A stretch of 64,000 nucleotides of DNA. Origin: Rubrivivax sp. Lineage in GTDB: Bacteria > Pseudomonadota > Gammaproteobacteria > Burkholderiales > Burkholderiaceae_C. Within the stretch, counting starts at the first letter, position 1; each line of letters begins with the position of its first letter. Location of the stretch: positions 48,947 to 112,946 of the forward strand of contig JALHMT010000018.1 in NCBI GenBank assembly GCA_022843905.1, written 5' to 3'. The notes beneath the pieces were generated by a model. It searched no databases, was not told where the DNA came from, and saw nothing but the letters and a program-made list of their open reading frames with translations. Below are positions 25,081 through 33,944 of this stretch, piece by piece. A program made the position numbers and the translations under genes.

Positions 25081-26280
25081 ATGACCACCTTCAGACAACT
25101 GCTGCCCGCGCCCTCGGCCTCCGCGCTGCCTTACGACACGCTGGTCGTGGGTGCCGGATTCGCCGGCAGCGTGCTGGCCGAACGCCTGGCCAGCCAGGCC
25201 GGCCAGCGCGTGCTGGTCGTCGAGAAGCGGCGCCACGTGGGCGGCAACGCCTTCGACCGCCACGACGACGCCGGCGTGCTGGTCCACCCCTACGGACCGC
25301 ACATCTTCCACACCAATTCTTCTGAAGTCTTCGAGTACCTGTCGCAGTTCACGCGCTGGCGTCCCTACCAGCACCGTGTGCTGGCCAGCGTGGACGGACA
25401 GCTGCTGCCCATCCCCATCAACCTGGACACCGTGAACCGTCTCTACGGACTGCGGCTGACCTCGATGGAGCTCGAGGACTTCTTCCACGGCGTGGCCGAG
25501 AAGACGGACCACGCGCGCACCTCGGAAGACGTGGTGGTGGGCCGCGTCGGCCGCGACCTGTACGAGAAGTTCTTTCGCGGCTACACACGAAAGCAATGGG
25601 GGCTGGACCCGTCGGAGCTGGACGCCAGCGTGACGGCGCGCGTGCCCACTCGGACCAACCGTGACGACCGCTACTTCACCGACACCTACCAGGCCATGCC
25701 GCTGCACGGCTACACGCGCCTCTTCGAGTCCATGCTGTCGCACCCCAACATCCACGTCATGCTGGGCACCGACTACCGCGAGGTGGTGGGCACGGTGCCG
25801 TGGAAGCACATGGTCTACACCGGCCCGATCGATGACTTCTTCGACGGGCGCCACGGCAAGCTGCCCTATCGCAGCCTGCGCTTCGAACACGTCACGGTGC
25901 CCGCCCCGGGCGGTACGCTGCTGCAGTCGGTCGGCACCGTGAACCACCCCAACGAGTACGCCTTCACGCGGGTCACGGAGTTCCGCCACCTGACCGGCCA
26001 GCGGCACGAACAGAGCTCCCTGGTGTACGAGTTCCCGCGCGCCGACGGCGACCCCTACTACCCGGTGCCGCGGCCCGCGAACACCACGCTGTACCGCCGC
26101 TATGAAGCCGAGGCGGAGCAGCTCAGCGACGTCACCTTCATCGGCCGGCTGGCCAGCTACAAGTACTACAACATGGACCAGGTCGTGGCGCAGGCGCTGA
26201 GCAGCTTCAAGCGGCTCGCGCTGCGGCCGCCGGCGCCGGCGCGCGAGGCGGCCCAGAGCCGTCTGCCGGCGGTGGCCTGA
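25081..26280 (+). CDS. glf: UDP-galactopyranose mutase
   Basis: A 399-residue flavoenzyme interconverting UDP-galactopyranose and UDP-galactofuranose. It has the FAD-binding VVGAGFAGSVLAERLA, VEKRRHVGGNAFD and YGPHIFHTNSSEVFEYL. FFRGYTRKQWGLDPSEL holds the conserved substrate-binding RKQWG region, and HMVYTGPIDDFFDGRHGKLPYRSL is typical. The C-terminus has FIGRLASYKYYNMDQVV, the mutase-specific flavin/UDP contact. It indicates that the locus makes or uses galactofuranose, and it fits with the SHLRW-clade glycosyltransferases. It is divergent from hldC. Confidence 0.96.
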   Translation: MTTFRQLLPAPSASALPYDTLVVGAGFAGSVLAERLASQAGQRVLVVEKRRHVGGNAFDRHDDAGVLVHPYGPHIFHTNSSEVFEYLSQFTRWRPYQHRVLASVDGQLLPIPINLDTVNRLYGLRLTSMELEDFFHGVAEKTDHARTSEDVVVGRVGRDLYEKFFRGYTRKQWGLDPSELDASVTARVPTRTNRDDRYFTDTYQAMPLHGYTRLFESMLSHPNIHVMLGTDYREVVGTVPWKHMVYTGPIDDFFDGRHGKLPYRSLRFEHVTVPAPGGTLLQSVGTVNHPNEYAFTRVTEFRHLTGQRHEQSSLVYEFPRADGDPYYPVPRPANTTLYRRYEAEAEQLSDVTFIGRLASYKYYNMDQVVAQALSSFKRLALRPPAPAREAAQSRLPAVA

Positions 26281-26335
26281 GCCGGACGCCGCTGCCTCGC
26301 GGCGCCGTCTGCAAAGCTTGCCGCCCGACTGACCG

Positions 26336-26947
26336 ATGCCCGCGCCGACCTCGCCCACGCATGCCGCCGCCGACCGCTGCGGCACCGCGCTGCTCGTCAT
26401 CGACATGCTCAGCGGCTGGGACTTCCCCGAGGCCGAGCTGCTGCAGCGCCAGGCCTTGAAGATCACGCCTCGCATCGCGAGGCTGGCCGCACGCTGCCGC
26501 AGCGCCGGCGTGCCGGTGGTGTACGCCAACGACAACCGCGGCCGCTGGCGCTCCGACCTGCGCCAGGTGGTCGAGGCAGCACGGGCCGAGGATCAGAGCC
26601 CGGCGCCGCCGGGCGCGCGCATCACGCGAGCCCTGGAGCCCCGCGCCGAGGACTACGTCGTGCTGAAGCCGCGCGCCTCGGCCTTCCACGCCACGCCCCT
26701 GGAACTGCTGCTGCTGCACCTGGGCGTGCGCAGGCTGATCCTGACCGGCGTCTCCAGCGACCAGTGCGTGCTGGTCACCGCACACGAGGCCCACATGCGC
26801 GAGCTGGAGGTGGTCATCCCGCGGGACTGCGTGGCCTCGCTGACCGCAGCGCGCACCCGGCGCTCGCTGCAGCACTTCGCCGAAGCACTGCGTGTACCGA
26901 CCCCGGCCGCAGCGCGGTTGCGCCTGGACGATGGGGCCGACGACTAG
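26336..26947 (+). CDS. Isochorismatase-family cysteine hydrolase
   Basis: A 203-residue hydrolase of the isochorismatase/nicotinamidase fold. The catalytic triad is visible: Asp in LLVIDMLSGWD, Lys in VVLKPRASAF, and Cys in TGVSSDQCVLVTAHEAHMR with the preceding cis-peptide region. The sequence does not match nicotinamidase metal-binding motifs (DxHxxxH), so an amide or ester hydrolase of unknown substrate is the fair call. It converges on the DUF3606 gene; their stop codons overlap in the tetranucleotide CTAG at 26944-26947. Confidence 0.87.
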   Translation: MPAPTSPTHAAADRCGTALLVIDMLSGWDFPEAELLQRQALKITPRIARLAARCRSAGVPVVYANDNRGRWRSDLRQVVEAARAEDQSPAPPGARITRALEPRAEDYVVLKPRASAFHATPLELLLLHLGVRRLILTGVSSDQCVLVTAHEAHMRELEVVIPRDCVASLTAARTRRSLQHFAEALRVPTPAAARLRLDDGADD

Positions 26948-27168
26948 CCGGGCCCCGAACTGGCGCCCTGGTTCAGCAGGTGTTCGCGCACCGCAGCGGG
27001 GTCGCTGCCGACCGCACCCAGGGCTTCTTCGAGCTGCATGCGGGTGATGCCGAAGTGCTCGAGCCAGCGAGCGACGCCGGCGTCGTCGGCGAGGTCGATC
27101 GGCCCCGGCGGCGGGTGCTCAGGCACGGTGTCCACGCCGGGACTCGGTGGCACGGCCGCGCGGGGCAT
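26944..27168 (-). CDS. DUF3606-like small protein
   Basis: A 74-residue protein. After a proline-rich start it reads IDLADDAGVARWLEHFGITRMQLEEALGAVGSDPAAVREHL. This is the DUF3606 pattern (D-L-x-D, a W-x-x-x-F/L-G helix, then a G-x-x-V-x-x-L helix). Members are small, often sit among stress genes in Proteobacteria and have no known function. The ribosome site before 27168 is weak. Its stop overlaps that of the isochorismatase-like gene. Confidence 0.7.
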   Translation of the reverse strand: MPRAAVPPSPGVDTVPEHPPPGPIDLADDAGVARWLEHFGITRMQLEEALGAVGSDPAAVREHLLNQGASSGPG

Positions 27169-27376
27169 CCCGGCGCGAACGGGTGGTCACGGGCGCGCCT
27201 CCGGCCGCATCGGCTTCGGGCGTGCGTGTGACCTCGGCCATCCAGTCACCTCCGGAGGGCGCGGCGACGCTGCCCGGACCGGCCGTGGCGGCCTGGCCGA
27301 TGACGGGGTCGCTGCCGCGCGGGAATGGCGTCGTCGGCGAGGCGGTGGGAAGGGGCTTGCGGGTGGGGGTCTTCAT
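27119..27376 (-). CDS. Possible small hypothetical protein
   Basis: An 85-residue frame beginning MKTPTRKPLPTASPTTPF with AAGG eight bases upstream. It is low-complexity and Pro/Thr/Arg-rich with no domain. Its last 50 bases overlap the DUF3606 start in another frame. The good ribosome-site spacing argues for it; the composition and overlap argue against. Confidence 0.3.
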   Translation of the reverse strand: MKTPTRKPLPTASPTTPFPRGSDPVIGQAATAGPGSVAAPSGGDWMAEVTRTPEADAAGGAPVTTRSRRDAPRGRATESRRGHRA

Positions 27377-27407
27377 GCAGTCCCTTCAGCAAGGCGGGTG
27401 CCCGCCT

Positions 27408-27499
27408 TCGGACATTCGCGGCTGCGTGCATGGGTGCTGGGCAGCACCAGCCAGCGCCTGCTGCGCGCCAGCGACGTGCCGGTGCTGATCCTGCGTTGA
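27408..27499 (+). pseudogene. 3'-end remnant of a universal stress protein gene
   Basis: An in-frame stretch ending at the TGA at 27497-27499 encodes FGHSRLRAWVLGSTSQRLLR and then ASDVPVLILR. This is the C-terminal ATP-binding tail of UspA-type proteins, which typically reads GAYGHSRLREWVLGG and ends VPVLxxR. No Usp sequence is found in any frame upstream, where a minus-strand small frame begins instead. The 5' part of the gene has been lost by deletion or rearrangement. Confidence 0.65.
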
Positions 27500-27529
27500 G
27501 GTCAAGCCCGCCCGGGGCAGCCGCCGCGG

Positions 27530-28279
27530 TCAGAACACGCTGCGCGGCGGTGCCGTCGGGTCGCTCAGGCGCAGGCTCTCGCTGCCCATCATCGAATGCC
27601 AGGCCGCCGTGCCGGCTGCGAGGTCGATCTCGATGAAGGCCGGCACCGGTCCGATCTGCCGCCCGGCGTTGAAGACCCAGGTGGGGCCCAGCCGGTCCCC
27701 CCAGGCGCCGTCGGGCTTGAAGGGCGGCTCGTGCACATGGCCGCTGAGCACCAGGTCGGGCCGGTGCTGCCGGATCCAGCCGGCGAGGTCGGCGTCGCCA
27801 TAGGGCCGACGGCCCGTCCAGCAGGTGGGTGAGCCCAGCGGTGGCCAGTGGTAGACCCAGACCCAGCGCGCCGGGCGGCGCGCCGCGTCGGCGTCGAGCT
27901 GCGCTGCCAGTGCAGCGCGGCCGGCCGGGCCGTCCCACCAGGGGCAGACCGTGAACAGCGTGTCGCCCAGCAGCAGCGAGTCGCCGTCGCTGGGCACGCC
28001 CGCACGCCGCGCCTCCTGCAGCCACAACGCGGCCTGTTCGCCTTGCGCGTCGGGGCCCGTGAGGTCGTGGTTGCCGGAGCTCACCACCACGCGGCCGGCC
28101 GCCTGCAGCAGCGACAGGTAGCGCAGCAGCACCACCGACTGCGCGTCCAGCGACACCGCCGAGCTGATGTCGAGGTGGTCGCCGGCCAGCACCACCAGGT
28201 CATAGCGCGGCGCCGCGCGCACCACCCAGTCGAGCTGGGGCAGCGTGTAGTGCAGGTCGGAGACGAGCAGCAGGCGCAA
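27530..28279 (-). CDS. Calcineurin-like metallophosphoesterase
   Basis: A 249-residue phosphoesterase with all five family motifs: LVSDLHY (D-x-H), LAGDHLD (GD), SSGNHDL (GNHD), a lone His in VYHWPPLGS, and SGHVHEPPF (GHxH). These bind two metals for phosphomonoester or diester hydrolysis; the substrate is not known. The start is a TTG at 28279 (read MRLLLVSDLHY), chosen because motif I must lie at the extreme N-terminus and no ATG or GTG precedes it in frame. It lies 53 bases after the DUF885 gene on the same strand and may be co-transcribed. Confidence 0.88.
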   Translation of the reverse strand: MRLLLVSDLHYTLPQLDWVVRAAPRYDLVVLAGDHLDISSAVSLDAQSVVLLRYLSLLQAAGRVVVSSGNHDLTGPDAQGEQAALWLQEARRAGVPSDGDSLLLGDTLFTVCPWWDGPAGRAALAAQLDADAARRPARWVWVYHWPPLGSPTCWTGRRPYGDADLAGWIRQHRPDLVLSGHVHEPPFKPDGAWGDRLGPTWVFNAGRQIGPVPAFIEIDLAAGTAAWHSMMGSESLRLSDPTAPPRSVF

Positions 28280-28332
28280 GATGGAGCGGTCGGTGCGGGG
28301 TCGCGTCGGTGGCGGTGCGCGTGATCAGTCGT

Positions 28333-30168
28333 TCAGCGACGCCGCGCGGCCACGCCGCCCGAGGCGATCCAGGCATCGACCGCACGTTCCAGCACCGGCA
28401 TCGGCACGGCGCCCTGGTCCAGCACCACGGCGTGGAACTGGCGGATGTCGAAGCGCTCGCCCAGACGCGCCCTGGCACGGTCGCGCAGCTCGACGATCTT
28501 CATCTGCCCGACCATGTAGGCCAGCGCCTGGCCCGGCCAGGAGATGTAGCGGTCGATCTCCGCGGCGATGTAGTCGGCGTCTTCGCCGGTGCGCTCGATC
28601 ATGTAGTCGATGGCACGCTGGCGGCTCCAGCCGAAGGCGTGCAGGCCGGTGTCCACCACCAGCCGCCCGGCGCGGAAGGCCTGCCACTGCAGATGGCCGA
28701 AGCGGCTCAGCGGATCCTTGTACAGGCCCAGCTCGAAACCCAGGGTCTCGGCGTAGAGCGCCCAGCCTTCGCTGTACACCGTGAAGCCGCCGCCGCGCCG
28801 GAACCGGGGCAGCTCGCCCAGCTCGACGGCGCGCGCCGTCTGCAGGTGGTGGCCCGGCATGGCTTCGTGCGCCACCAGCGTCTCCATGCCCCAGATCGGC
28901 CGCTGCTGCCAGGCCTTGGCGTTGGCGTTGAACCAGCCCGGACGGCTGCCGTCCAGCGCGGGAGGCGTGTAGAACTCCGAGGTCTGCGCGCTGAAGTGCG
29001 GTGGCATGGCGCGCACGCCGTAGGGCACGCGCGGCAGGTCGACGAACAGCCGGGGCAGCTCGGGATCGATGCGCTTGGCGATCTCGCGGTAGCCGGCCAG
29101 CAGCGCTTCGCCATCGCGGTGGAAGAACTTCGGGTCGGTGTTGAGGTACTTCACGAAGGCCGCGAAGTCGCCTTCGAACTTCACTTCCCGCATCACGGCG
29201 TCCATCTCGGCGCGCAGGCGCGCCATCTCGCGATGACCCGTGTCGTGGATCTGCTGCGCCGTCAACGGCAAGGTGGTGTTGCTGGCCACCAGCAGCTCGT
29301 ACACCCGCTCGCCCTGCGGGTAGCGGTTGAGCGCGCCGTCGGGCGGCGCGGCGGCCAGGTAGTCGCCGGCCACGAAGTCGCGCAAGCGGCGCTGCGCCGG
29401 CACCACCTGCTCGGCGATGACCTGGCGCGCTCGCGCCCGAAAGGCGTCCTGCTCCGCGACAGGCATGTCGCTGCCCAGCTTGGTGAAGGGCGCGAAGAAG
29501 GGGCCCTTGTCCACGTCGTCGGGCAACTGGCCGTCGATCTGCTGCAGCACGCGTTCGAGCACCGTGCGCGGCGGCACCCAGCGCTGGGCCAGGCCCTCGC
29601 GCAGCAGCGCCAGCTCCTGGTCCACGCGGCGCGGGTAGGCGGCCAGGCGCGACAGCATCTGCTCGACCTGCCGGCGATCGGCCACGGGGCTGCTGTCCAG
29701 CAGGTCGGCCAGCTCGTTCTGGAACCCGCCCTGCGCGCCCAGGCTCATGCTGCGGAATCCGGCGAAGGGCTGCAGCCGCAGCTGCTCTTCCAGACCGTGC
29801 ACGAACACGTCGAGCGAGCTGCGGTCCTTCGCCGACAGGCCGGCCCGAGGGATGGCCCGCGCGCGCGCCAGATGGCGACGTGCGGTCGCGAAGTCTGCGG
29901 CGATGGCCTCGGGCGAGGCATCACCCAGCCGGTCACCGTAGCGGTGGTCGCCGGTGTAGGTGGCCCATTCGGGGTAGCGCCGCATGGACCATTCCCAGCG
30001 CTCGTCGAACAGCGCGTGCAGGGCGCGTGCCGCGGCACCGGGCGCCGTGGCCTGGGCCCCGGGCGCGCTGCCCGGGGTCGGGGCCGCCGCCACGGCGACG
30101 GTGGCCGCCAGACCCAGGCCCGCGGTCAGCACGAGGCGGCGCAGGCTGTTCGCAATCTTGTGATGCAA
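28333..30168 (-). CDS. DUF885-family secreted zinc-peptidase-like protein
   Basis: A 611-residue protein with a signal peptide (LRRLVLTAGLGLAATVAVAAAP). The DUF885 core is clear: LFDERWEWSMRRYPEWATYTGDHRYGDRL, then the metal motif VAHEAMPGHHLQ (HExxxxHH), YSEGWALYAE and RAIDYMIERTGED. The family is related to M32/thermolysin-like zinc peptidases, but physiological substrates are mostly unknown. The start is a TTG at 30168, preceded by a strong GGAGG six to seven bases away. The next ATG upstream would add 33 residues that do not look like a leader. Export to the periplasm is expected. Confidence 0.88.
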   Translation of the reverse strand: MHHKIANSLRRLVLTAGLGLAATVAVAAAPTPGSAPGAQATAPGAAARALHALFDERWEWSMRRYPEWATYTGDHRYGDRLGDASPEAIAADFATARRHLARARAIPRAGLSAKDRSSLDVFVHGLEEQLRLQPFAGFRSMSLGAQGGFQNELADLLDSSPVADRRQVEQMLSRLAAYPRRVDQELALLREGLAQRWVPPRTVLERVLQQIDGQLPDDVDKGPFFAPFTKLGSDMPVAEQDAFRARARQVIAEQVVPAQRRLRDFVAGDYLAAAPPDGALNRYPQGERVYELLVASNTTLPLTAQQIHDTGHREMARLRAEMDAVMREVKFEGDFAAFVKYLNTDPKFFHRDGEALLAGYREIAKRIDPELPRLFVDLPRVPYGVRAMPPHFSAQTSEFYTPPALDGSRPGWFNANAKAWQQRPIWGMETLVAHEAMPGHHLQTARAVELGELPRFRRGGGFTVYSEGWALYAETLGFELGLYKDPLSRFGHLQWQAFRAGRLVVDTGLHAFGWSRQRAIDYMIERTGEDADYIAAEIDRYISWPGQALAYMVGQMKIVELRDRARARLGERFDIRQFHAVVLDQGAVPMPVLERAVDAWIASGGVAARRR

Positions 30169-30272
30169 GGCAATCCTCCAGGCCGCACTGTAGCGGCCCG
30201 GGCCGACCCTCGACGGCGCTAGCATCGAGCCTGCGGACTTCCTGGATGTCAACCCCACAAGGCTCATGCACG

Positions 30273-30749
30273 ATGGCAGAACTCCCGACCCTCACCAAGC
30301 GCACGCTGCAGGCCCAGGTCATCGGGCCGATCCACGCCGAAATGGTCGCTCAGCTCGGCCAGGAAAAGGCCGATGCCATCCTCGATGCAGCCATCCGCAA
30401 GGCGGCCATCGCCGAAGGCCGGAGCTTCGCGGCGAATGCCGGCGGCAAGACGTCGATGGCCGAGTTCATCAAGCTCTATGAGTTGTGGACGGCCGACGGT
30501 GCGCTGGAAATGAAGGTGCTCGAAGCCACCGCCACCACCTTCGACTTCGACATCACGCGCTGTCGTTATGCCGAGACCTACAGGGACATGGGCCTCGGCA
30601 GGATCGGGCATCTGCTGTCCTGCAACCGGGACGGCACCTTCTGCCAGGGCTACGACCCGAACATCACGCTGGAGCGCGAGCAGACCATCATGGAAGGCGC
30701 CTCCTGCTGCACCTTCCGCTACCGGTACAAGGCGCCCGAAGCGCCCTAG
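30273..30749 (+). CDS. L-2-amino-thiazoline-4-carboxylate (ATC) hydrolase-family protein
   Basis: A 158-residue soluble protein. It starts MAELPTLTKRTLQAQVIGPI and contains AEGRSFAANAGG, FDFDITRCRYAETYRDMGLGRIGHLLSCNRD, DGTFCQGYDPNITLEREQTI and ASCCTFRYRY. The Cys/Asp/Phe pattern matches the ATC-hydrolase family, named after the Pseudomonas enzyme that opens the thiazoline ring on the way to L-cysteine. Most members have untested substrates. It is divergent from the DUF885 gene, 104 bases away. A neighbouring catabolic set (31.7-36.3 kb) is not in the same operon. Confidence 0.8.
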   Translation: MAELPTLTKRTLQAQVIGPIHAEMVAQLGQEKADAILDAAIRKAAIAEGRSFAANAGGKTSMAEFIKLYELWTADGALEMKVLEATATTFDFDITRCRYAETYRDMGLGRIGHLLSCNRDGTFCQGYDPNITLEREQTIMEGASCCTFRYRYKAPEAP

Positions 30750-30827
30750 TCTCGCCGCGGTCGCACTCGACGCCGGAGTCCGGTGCGGCGGAACGGCATG
30801 CCCGGTCAGACGCAGCGGGCCGCGGCT

Positions 30828-31511
30828 TCAACGCGCTTCATCGAGCCCGGCGCGCCACAGCGCCATCGCCGCGCTGAAGATCGATTCTCCGTCCAGCCGC
30901 TCGCCGCGCTGCGCCAGGTGCACCCAGCGCAGCGTGTCGTGGTGGCTGCCGGGGCGGTGGTCGAGCAGTCGTTCGGCCACCAGCCAGGCGTGCAGCCGCG
31001 AGTAGTGCAGGGCATGGCGCTGGCGGATCCACGCCAGCCCGACCAGATCGGCCAGGCCTTCTTCCAGCCGCGTGGCCTGCATGTCCTCGTAGGCCTGGCG
31101 CAGCGCAGCGTCCATGGACGCGGGAGCCTGCAGGGCCGTGCCCGCCGGCAGTTGCCGCCAGTGGCCGGAGACATGGCGCCAGCAGTGGGCCAGTTCGTGC
31201 GCGGCCATCAGTTCGAGCGCCAGGTCCAGCAGGTCCGGTTCGATGCGCTCGATCGTGGCGTCGGCCTCCGGGTTGCCGCGCAGCGAGAACACCATCTTGC
31301 AGCGCCCCCCGACCCAGGCCATCGCGATGGGCGGCAGGCCTGCCGCGGCCTGCGGCTGCACCACCACGTCCAGCGGCAGCCCCAAGCGCTGCGCATGGCC
31401 CAGCACGGGCCAGGCGGCCTGCAGCCAGCGCGACTCGGCGGCCGTCAGTCCGGCGGCCTGGCCGCCTGCGCAGCACAGGGCCACCAGACACCCGACGATG
31501 AAAGAACGCAT
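30828..31511 (-). CDS. Secreted HExxH putative metallopeptidase
   Basis: A 227-residue protein starting MRSFIVGCLVALCCAGGQAAG, a signal peptide (possibly a lipoprotein through one of the cysteines). MAAHELAHCWRH provides an HExxH zinc motif, and LEEGLADLVGLAWI, about 45 residues later, provides a plausible third ligand (gluzincin-like). No named family is evident. It is divergent from the secreted alpha/beta hydrolase gene, with 160 bases between, and convergent with the ATC-hydrolase-like gene. A second secreted HExxH protein lies at 62655-63431 but differs in motif surroundings. Confidence 0.75.
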   Translation of the reverse strand: MRSFIVGCLVALCCAGGQAAGLTAAESRWLQAAWPVLGHAQRLGLPLDVVVQPQAAAGLPPIAMAWVGGRCKMVFSLRGNPEADATIERIEPDLLDLALELMAAHELAHCWRHVSGHWRQLPAGTALQAPASMDAALRQAYEDMQATRLEEGLADLVGLAWIRQRHALHYSRLHAWLVAERLLDHRPGSHHDTLRWVHLAQRGERLDGESIFSAAMALWRAGLDEAR

Positions 31512-31671
31512 GCGGCCTCCCGGGCACCAGGCATCGACAAGGATGGAACTGCGCGCGAGTGTGGAGCGGCCGGCGTTGCAGTGATGCCGAAGAAGAAGGG
31601 TAATCACCCAGCAAGCCTCGCCGTGTCGGCGCGATGCTCCGTGCTGCCCCCTACAACAACGAGGAGACGAC

Positions 31672-33861
31672 ATGACCGACATGCTTTCCAGGTGGGCGCC
31701 GCGCCGCGCCTGCTTCTTGCTCACCACCGCCGCGGCGCTGGCCCTCGCCGCCACCGCGGCCCAGGCCCGCGTGACCCGCATCGTCATCGACGACACGCAG
31801 CCCACCAGCGTGGCCGGACAGACCCTCGCGTACGAGCAGATCTCGGGCCGCGCCTTCGGTGTGCTGGACCCGCGCGACCCGCTCAACGCCATCATCCAGG
31901 ACATCGAGCTCGGCAAGAATGCCAACGGCGAGGTGACCTACACCGCCAGCTTCGTCATCACCAAGCCGGTCAACATGTCGCAGGCCAGCGGCCTGATGTG
32001 GCATGACGTGCCCAACCGCGGCACGCCCATCGCCATCAATGCGGCCGAGCGCAACTTCGGCGACATCGGCCTGGCCAGCGCCTGGCAGGGCGACAACTCG
32101 GCGGTCAACGCCACCAACGGCACGGCCGTGCGCGCCACCATGACGGTGGGCGGCCGCCATTTCCTGGAAGTGCCGATCGCGAAGAATCCCGACGGCTCGG
32201 CCATCACCGGCAAGGTGTTCGGCCGCATCATCAACCGCTCGGGGCCCGACTCGCAGCCGCTGCTGGTGCAGACCAATCCCGTGCCCTACCCGGCCGCCAC
32301 GCTGGACACCACGCAGGCGACGCTCGTCACCCGCGAGCGCGAGCTGCAGGACGGCACCGTCATCGGCGAGAAGCTCGTGCCTTCCACCGACTGGGCCTGG
32401 GCGACCTGCAGTGCCGCCAACCCCTTCCCGGGCACGCCCGACCCCACGGGCACCAGGATCTGCGTGAAGGGCGGCTTCGATGCGACCAAGCTCTACCAGG
32501 TGGTCTACACCGCGAAGAACCCCTACCTGCTGGGCGTGGGCTTCGCCGCCTGGCGCGATGTCGGCCACTTCTTCAAGACCGCGATGACCGACGACGTCGG
32601 CACACCCAACCCGCTGGCGCAACGCGTGGCGCACAGCATCGCGCGCGGCAATTCGCAGTCGGGCAACTTCCTGCGCGGCTGGCTGCATCTGGGCTTCAAC
32701 CAGGCCGAAGATCGCCGGCAGTTGCACGACGGACTGTGGCCCATCATCGCCGGCCGCCGCATCGCGCTGAACTTCCGCTGGGCCCAGCCCGACGGCGTGC
32801 TGGAGCTGTACCAGGCCGGCAGCGAGGGACCGCAGTGGTGGGCGAAGTCGCCCGACACGGTGCGCGGCCTGCCGCCGGCCGGCATCCTCGACCGTTGCGA
32901 CGCGACCAAGACCTGCCCCAAGGTCATCGAGCACTTCGGCTCGGCCGAGGTCTGGGCACTGAAGCTGACGCCGGAGTGGGTGGGCACCGACGCCAGGAGC
33001 GACATCCCGATGCCGAAGAACGTGCGCCGCTACTACATCGCCAGCAGCACGCACGGCGGCAGCGGCAACGGCCTGACTGCGTTCAACGCCAGCCTGCCCG
33101 GCGTGGGGCTGCCCACCTCGGGACCGAACTGCCCGGGCAACAACTTCGGCACCGGCGTGCTGCCGGCCAACCCGGTGCCGCACGTGCAGACCGTCAACGC
33201 ACTGCGCGTTCACTTCCGCCAATGGGTGATGAACGGCACGCCGCCGCCCGACAGCGTCTACCCCACGCTGAACGGCAAGCGAGGCGACGGTCAAGCCTCT
33301 CGCGGCAGGAACGTGCCCGACCTGGTGGAAGCGAACAAGGCCGCGATGGGTTTCCCGACGATCCCGGGACTGCGCCCGACCGCGCCCGAGGCGGACTTCA
33401 TCATGCCGGTGCTGGACTACGACTGGGGCCCGCTGTTCAACTACACCGACGCCTCGGGCATCCCCACCAACGCGCCGCCGCCGGTCAAGCAGGTCATCAA
33501 GATGCTGGTGCCGCGCGTGGACGCCGACGGCAACGAACTGGGCGGCGTGCCCAACGTGCTGACCGACGCACCGCTGGGCACCTACCTCGGCTGGAACATC
33601 ACGGCCGGTGGCGCCCGTCCCTTCCACCAGGGGCAGATCTGCAACTACGTGGGCGGCATGATCCCGTTCGCCCGGACGCGCGCCGAGAGGCTGGCCAACG
33701 GTGATCCGCGGCTGAGCCTCGAAGAGCGCTACGGCAGCCATGCCGGCTACGTTGCAGCCGTGGCCCGGGCCGCCGCCAACGCGGTGGCCCGCGGTTTCCT
33801 GCTCCAGCCCGACGCCGATGCACTGGTCGCCGCTGCCGAAGCAAGCCAGGTGCTGAAGTAG
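31672..33861 (+). CDS. Secreted alpha/beta-hydrolase-domain protein (Abhydrolase_10-like)
   Basis: A 729-residue exported protein. The signal peptide ends near ALAATAAQARV. The large, divergent alpha/beta-hydrolase family it matches has RGNSQSGNFLRGW as the likely nucleophile elbow (Ser in NSQSG), a preceding beta domain with TPIAINA and a late YYIASSTHGG segment. Family members are annotated as esterase-like with unknown substrate. ACGAGGAGACGAC before the ATG at 31672 is a good ribosome site. It is followed after 83 bases by an exported amidohydrolase with a similar GAGGAGA site, suggesting one operon for degradation of an ester- or amide-linked substrate. Confidence 0.82.
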   Translation: MTDMLSRWAPRRACFLLTTAAALALAATAAQARVTRIVIDDTQPTSVAGQTLAYEQISGRAFGVLDPRDPLNAIIQDIELGKNANGEVTYTASFVITKPVNMSQASGLMWHDVPNRGTPIAINAAERNFGDIGLASAWQGDNSAVNATNGTAVRATMTVGGRHFLEVPIAKNPDGSAITGKVFGRIINRSGPDSQPLLVQTNPVPYPAATLDTTQATLVTRERELQDGTVIGEKLVPSTDWAWATCSAANPFPGTPDPTGTRICVKGGFDATKLYQVVYTAKNPYLLGVGFAAWRDVGHFFKTAMTDDVGTPNPLAQRVAHSIARGNSQSGNFLRGWLHLGFNQAEDRRQLHDGLWPIIAGRRIALNFRWAQPDGVLELYQAGSEGPQWWAKSPDTVRGLPPAGILDRCDATKTCPKVIEHFGSAEVWALKLTPEWVGTDARSDIPMPKNVRRYYIASSTHGGSGNGLTAFNASLPGVGLPTSGPNCPGNNFGTGVLPANPVPHVQTVNALRVHFRQWVMNGTPPPDSVYPTLNGKRGDGQASRGRNVPDLVEANKAAMGFPTIPGLRPTAPEADFIMPVLDYDWGPLFNYTDASGIPTNAPPPVKQVIKMLVPRVDADGNELGGVPNVLTDAPLGTYLGWNITAGGARPFHQGQICNYVGGMIPFARTRAERLANGDPRLSLEERYGSHAGYVAAVARAAANAVARGFLLQPDADALVAAAEASQVLK

Positions 33862-33944
33862 ACCGACGGCTGGCAGGGCGCCTGCCGGTCATGGTCCATC
33901 CAGACGCCGGTGTGGCCGGCACATCACCCCACGAGGAGACTTCC

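Noticed and set aside
26281..26335. Hairpin GACGCCGC...GCGGCGCCGTC as a terminator
   Set aside because: The arms do not pair cleanly and no T-run follows.
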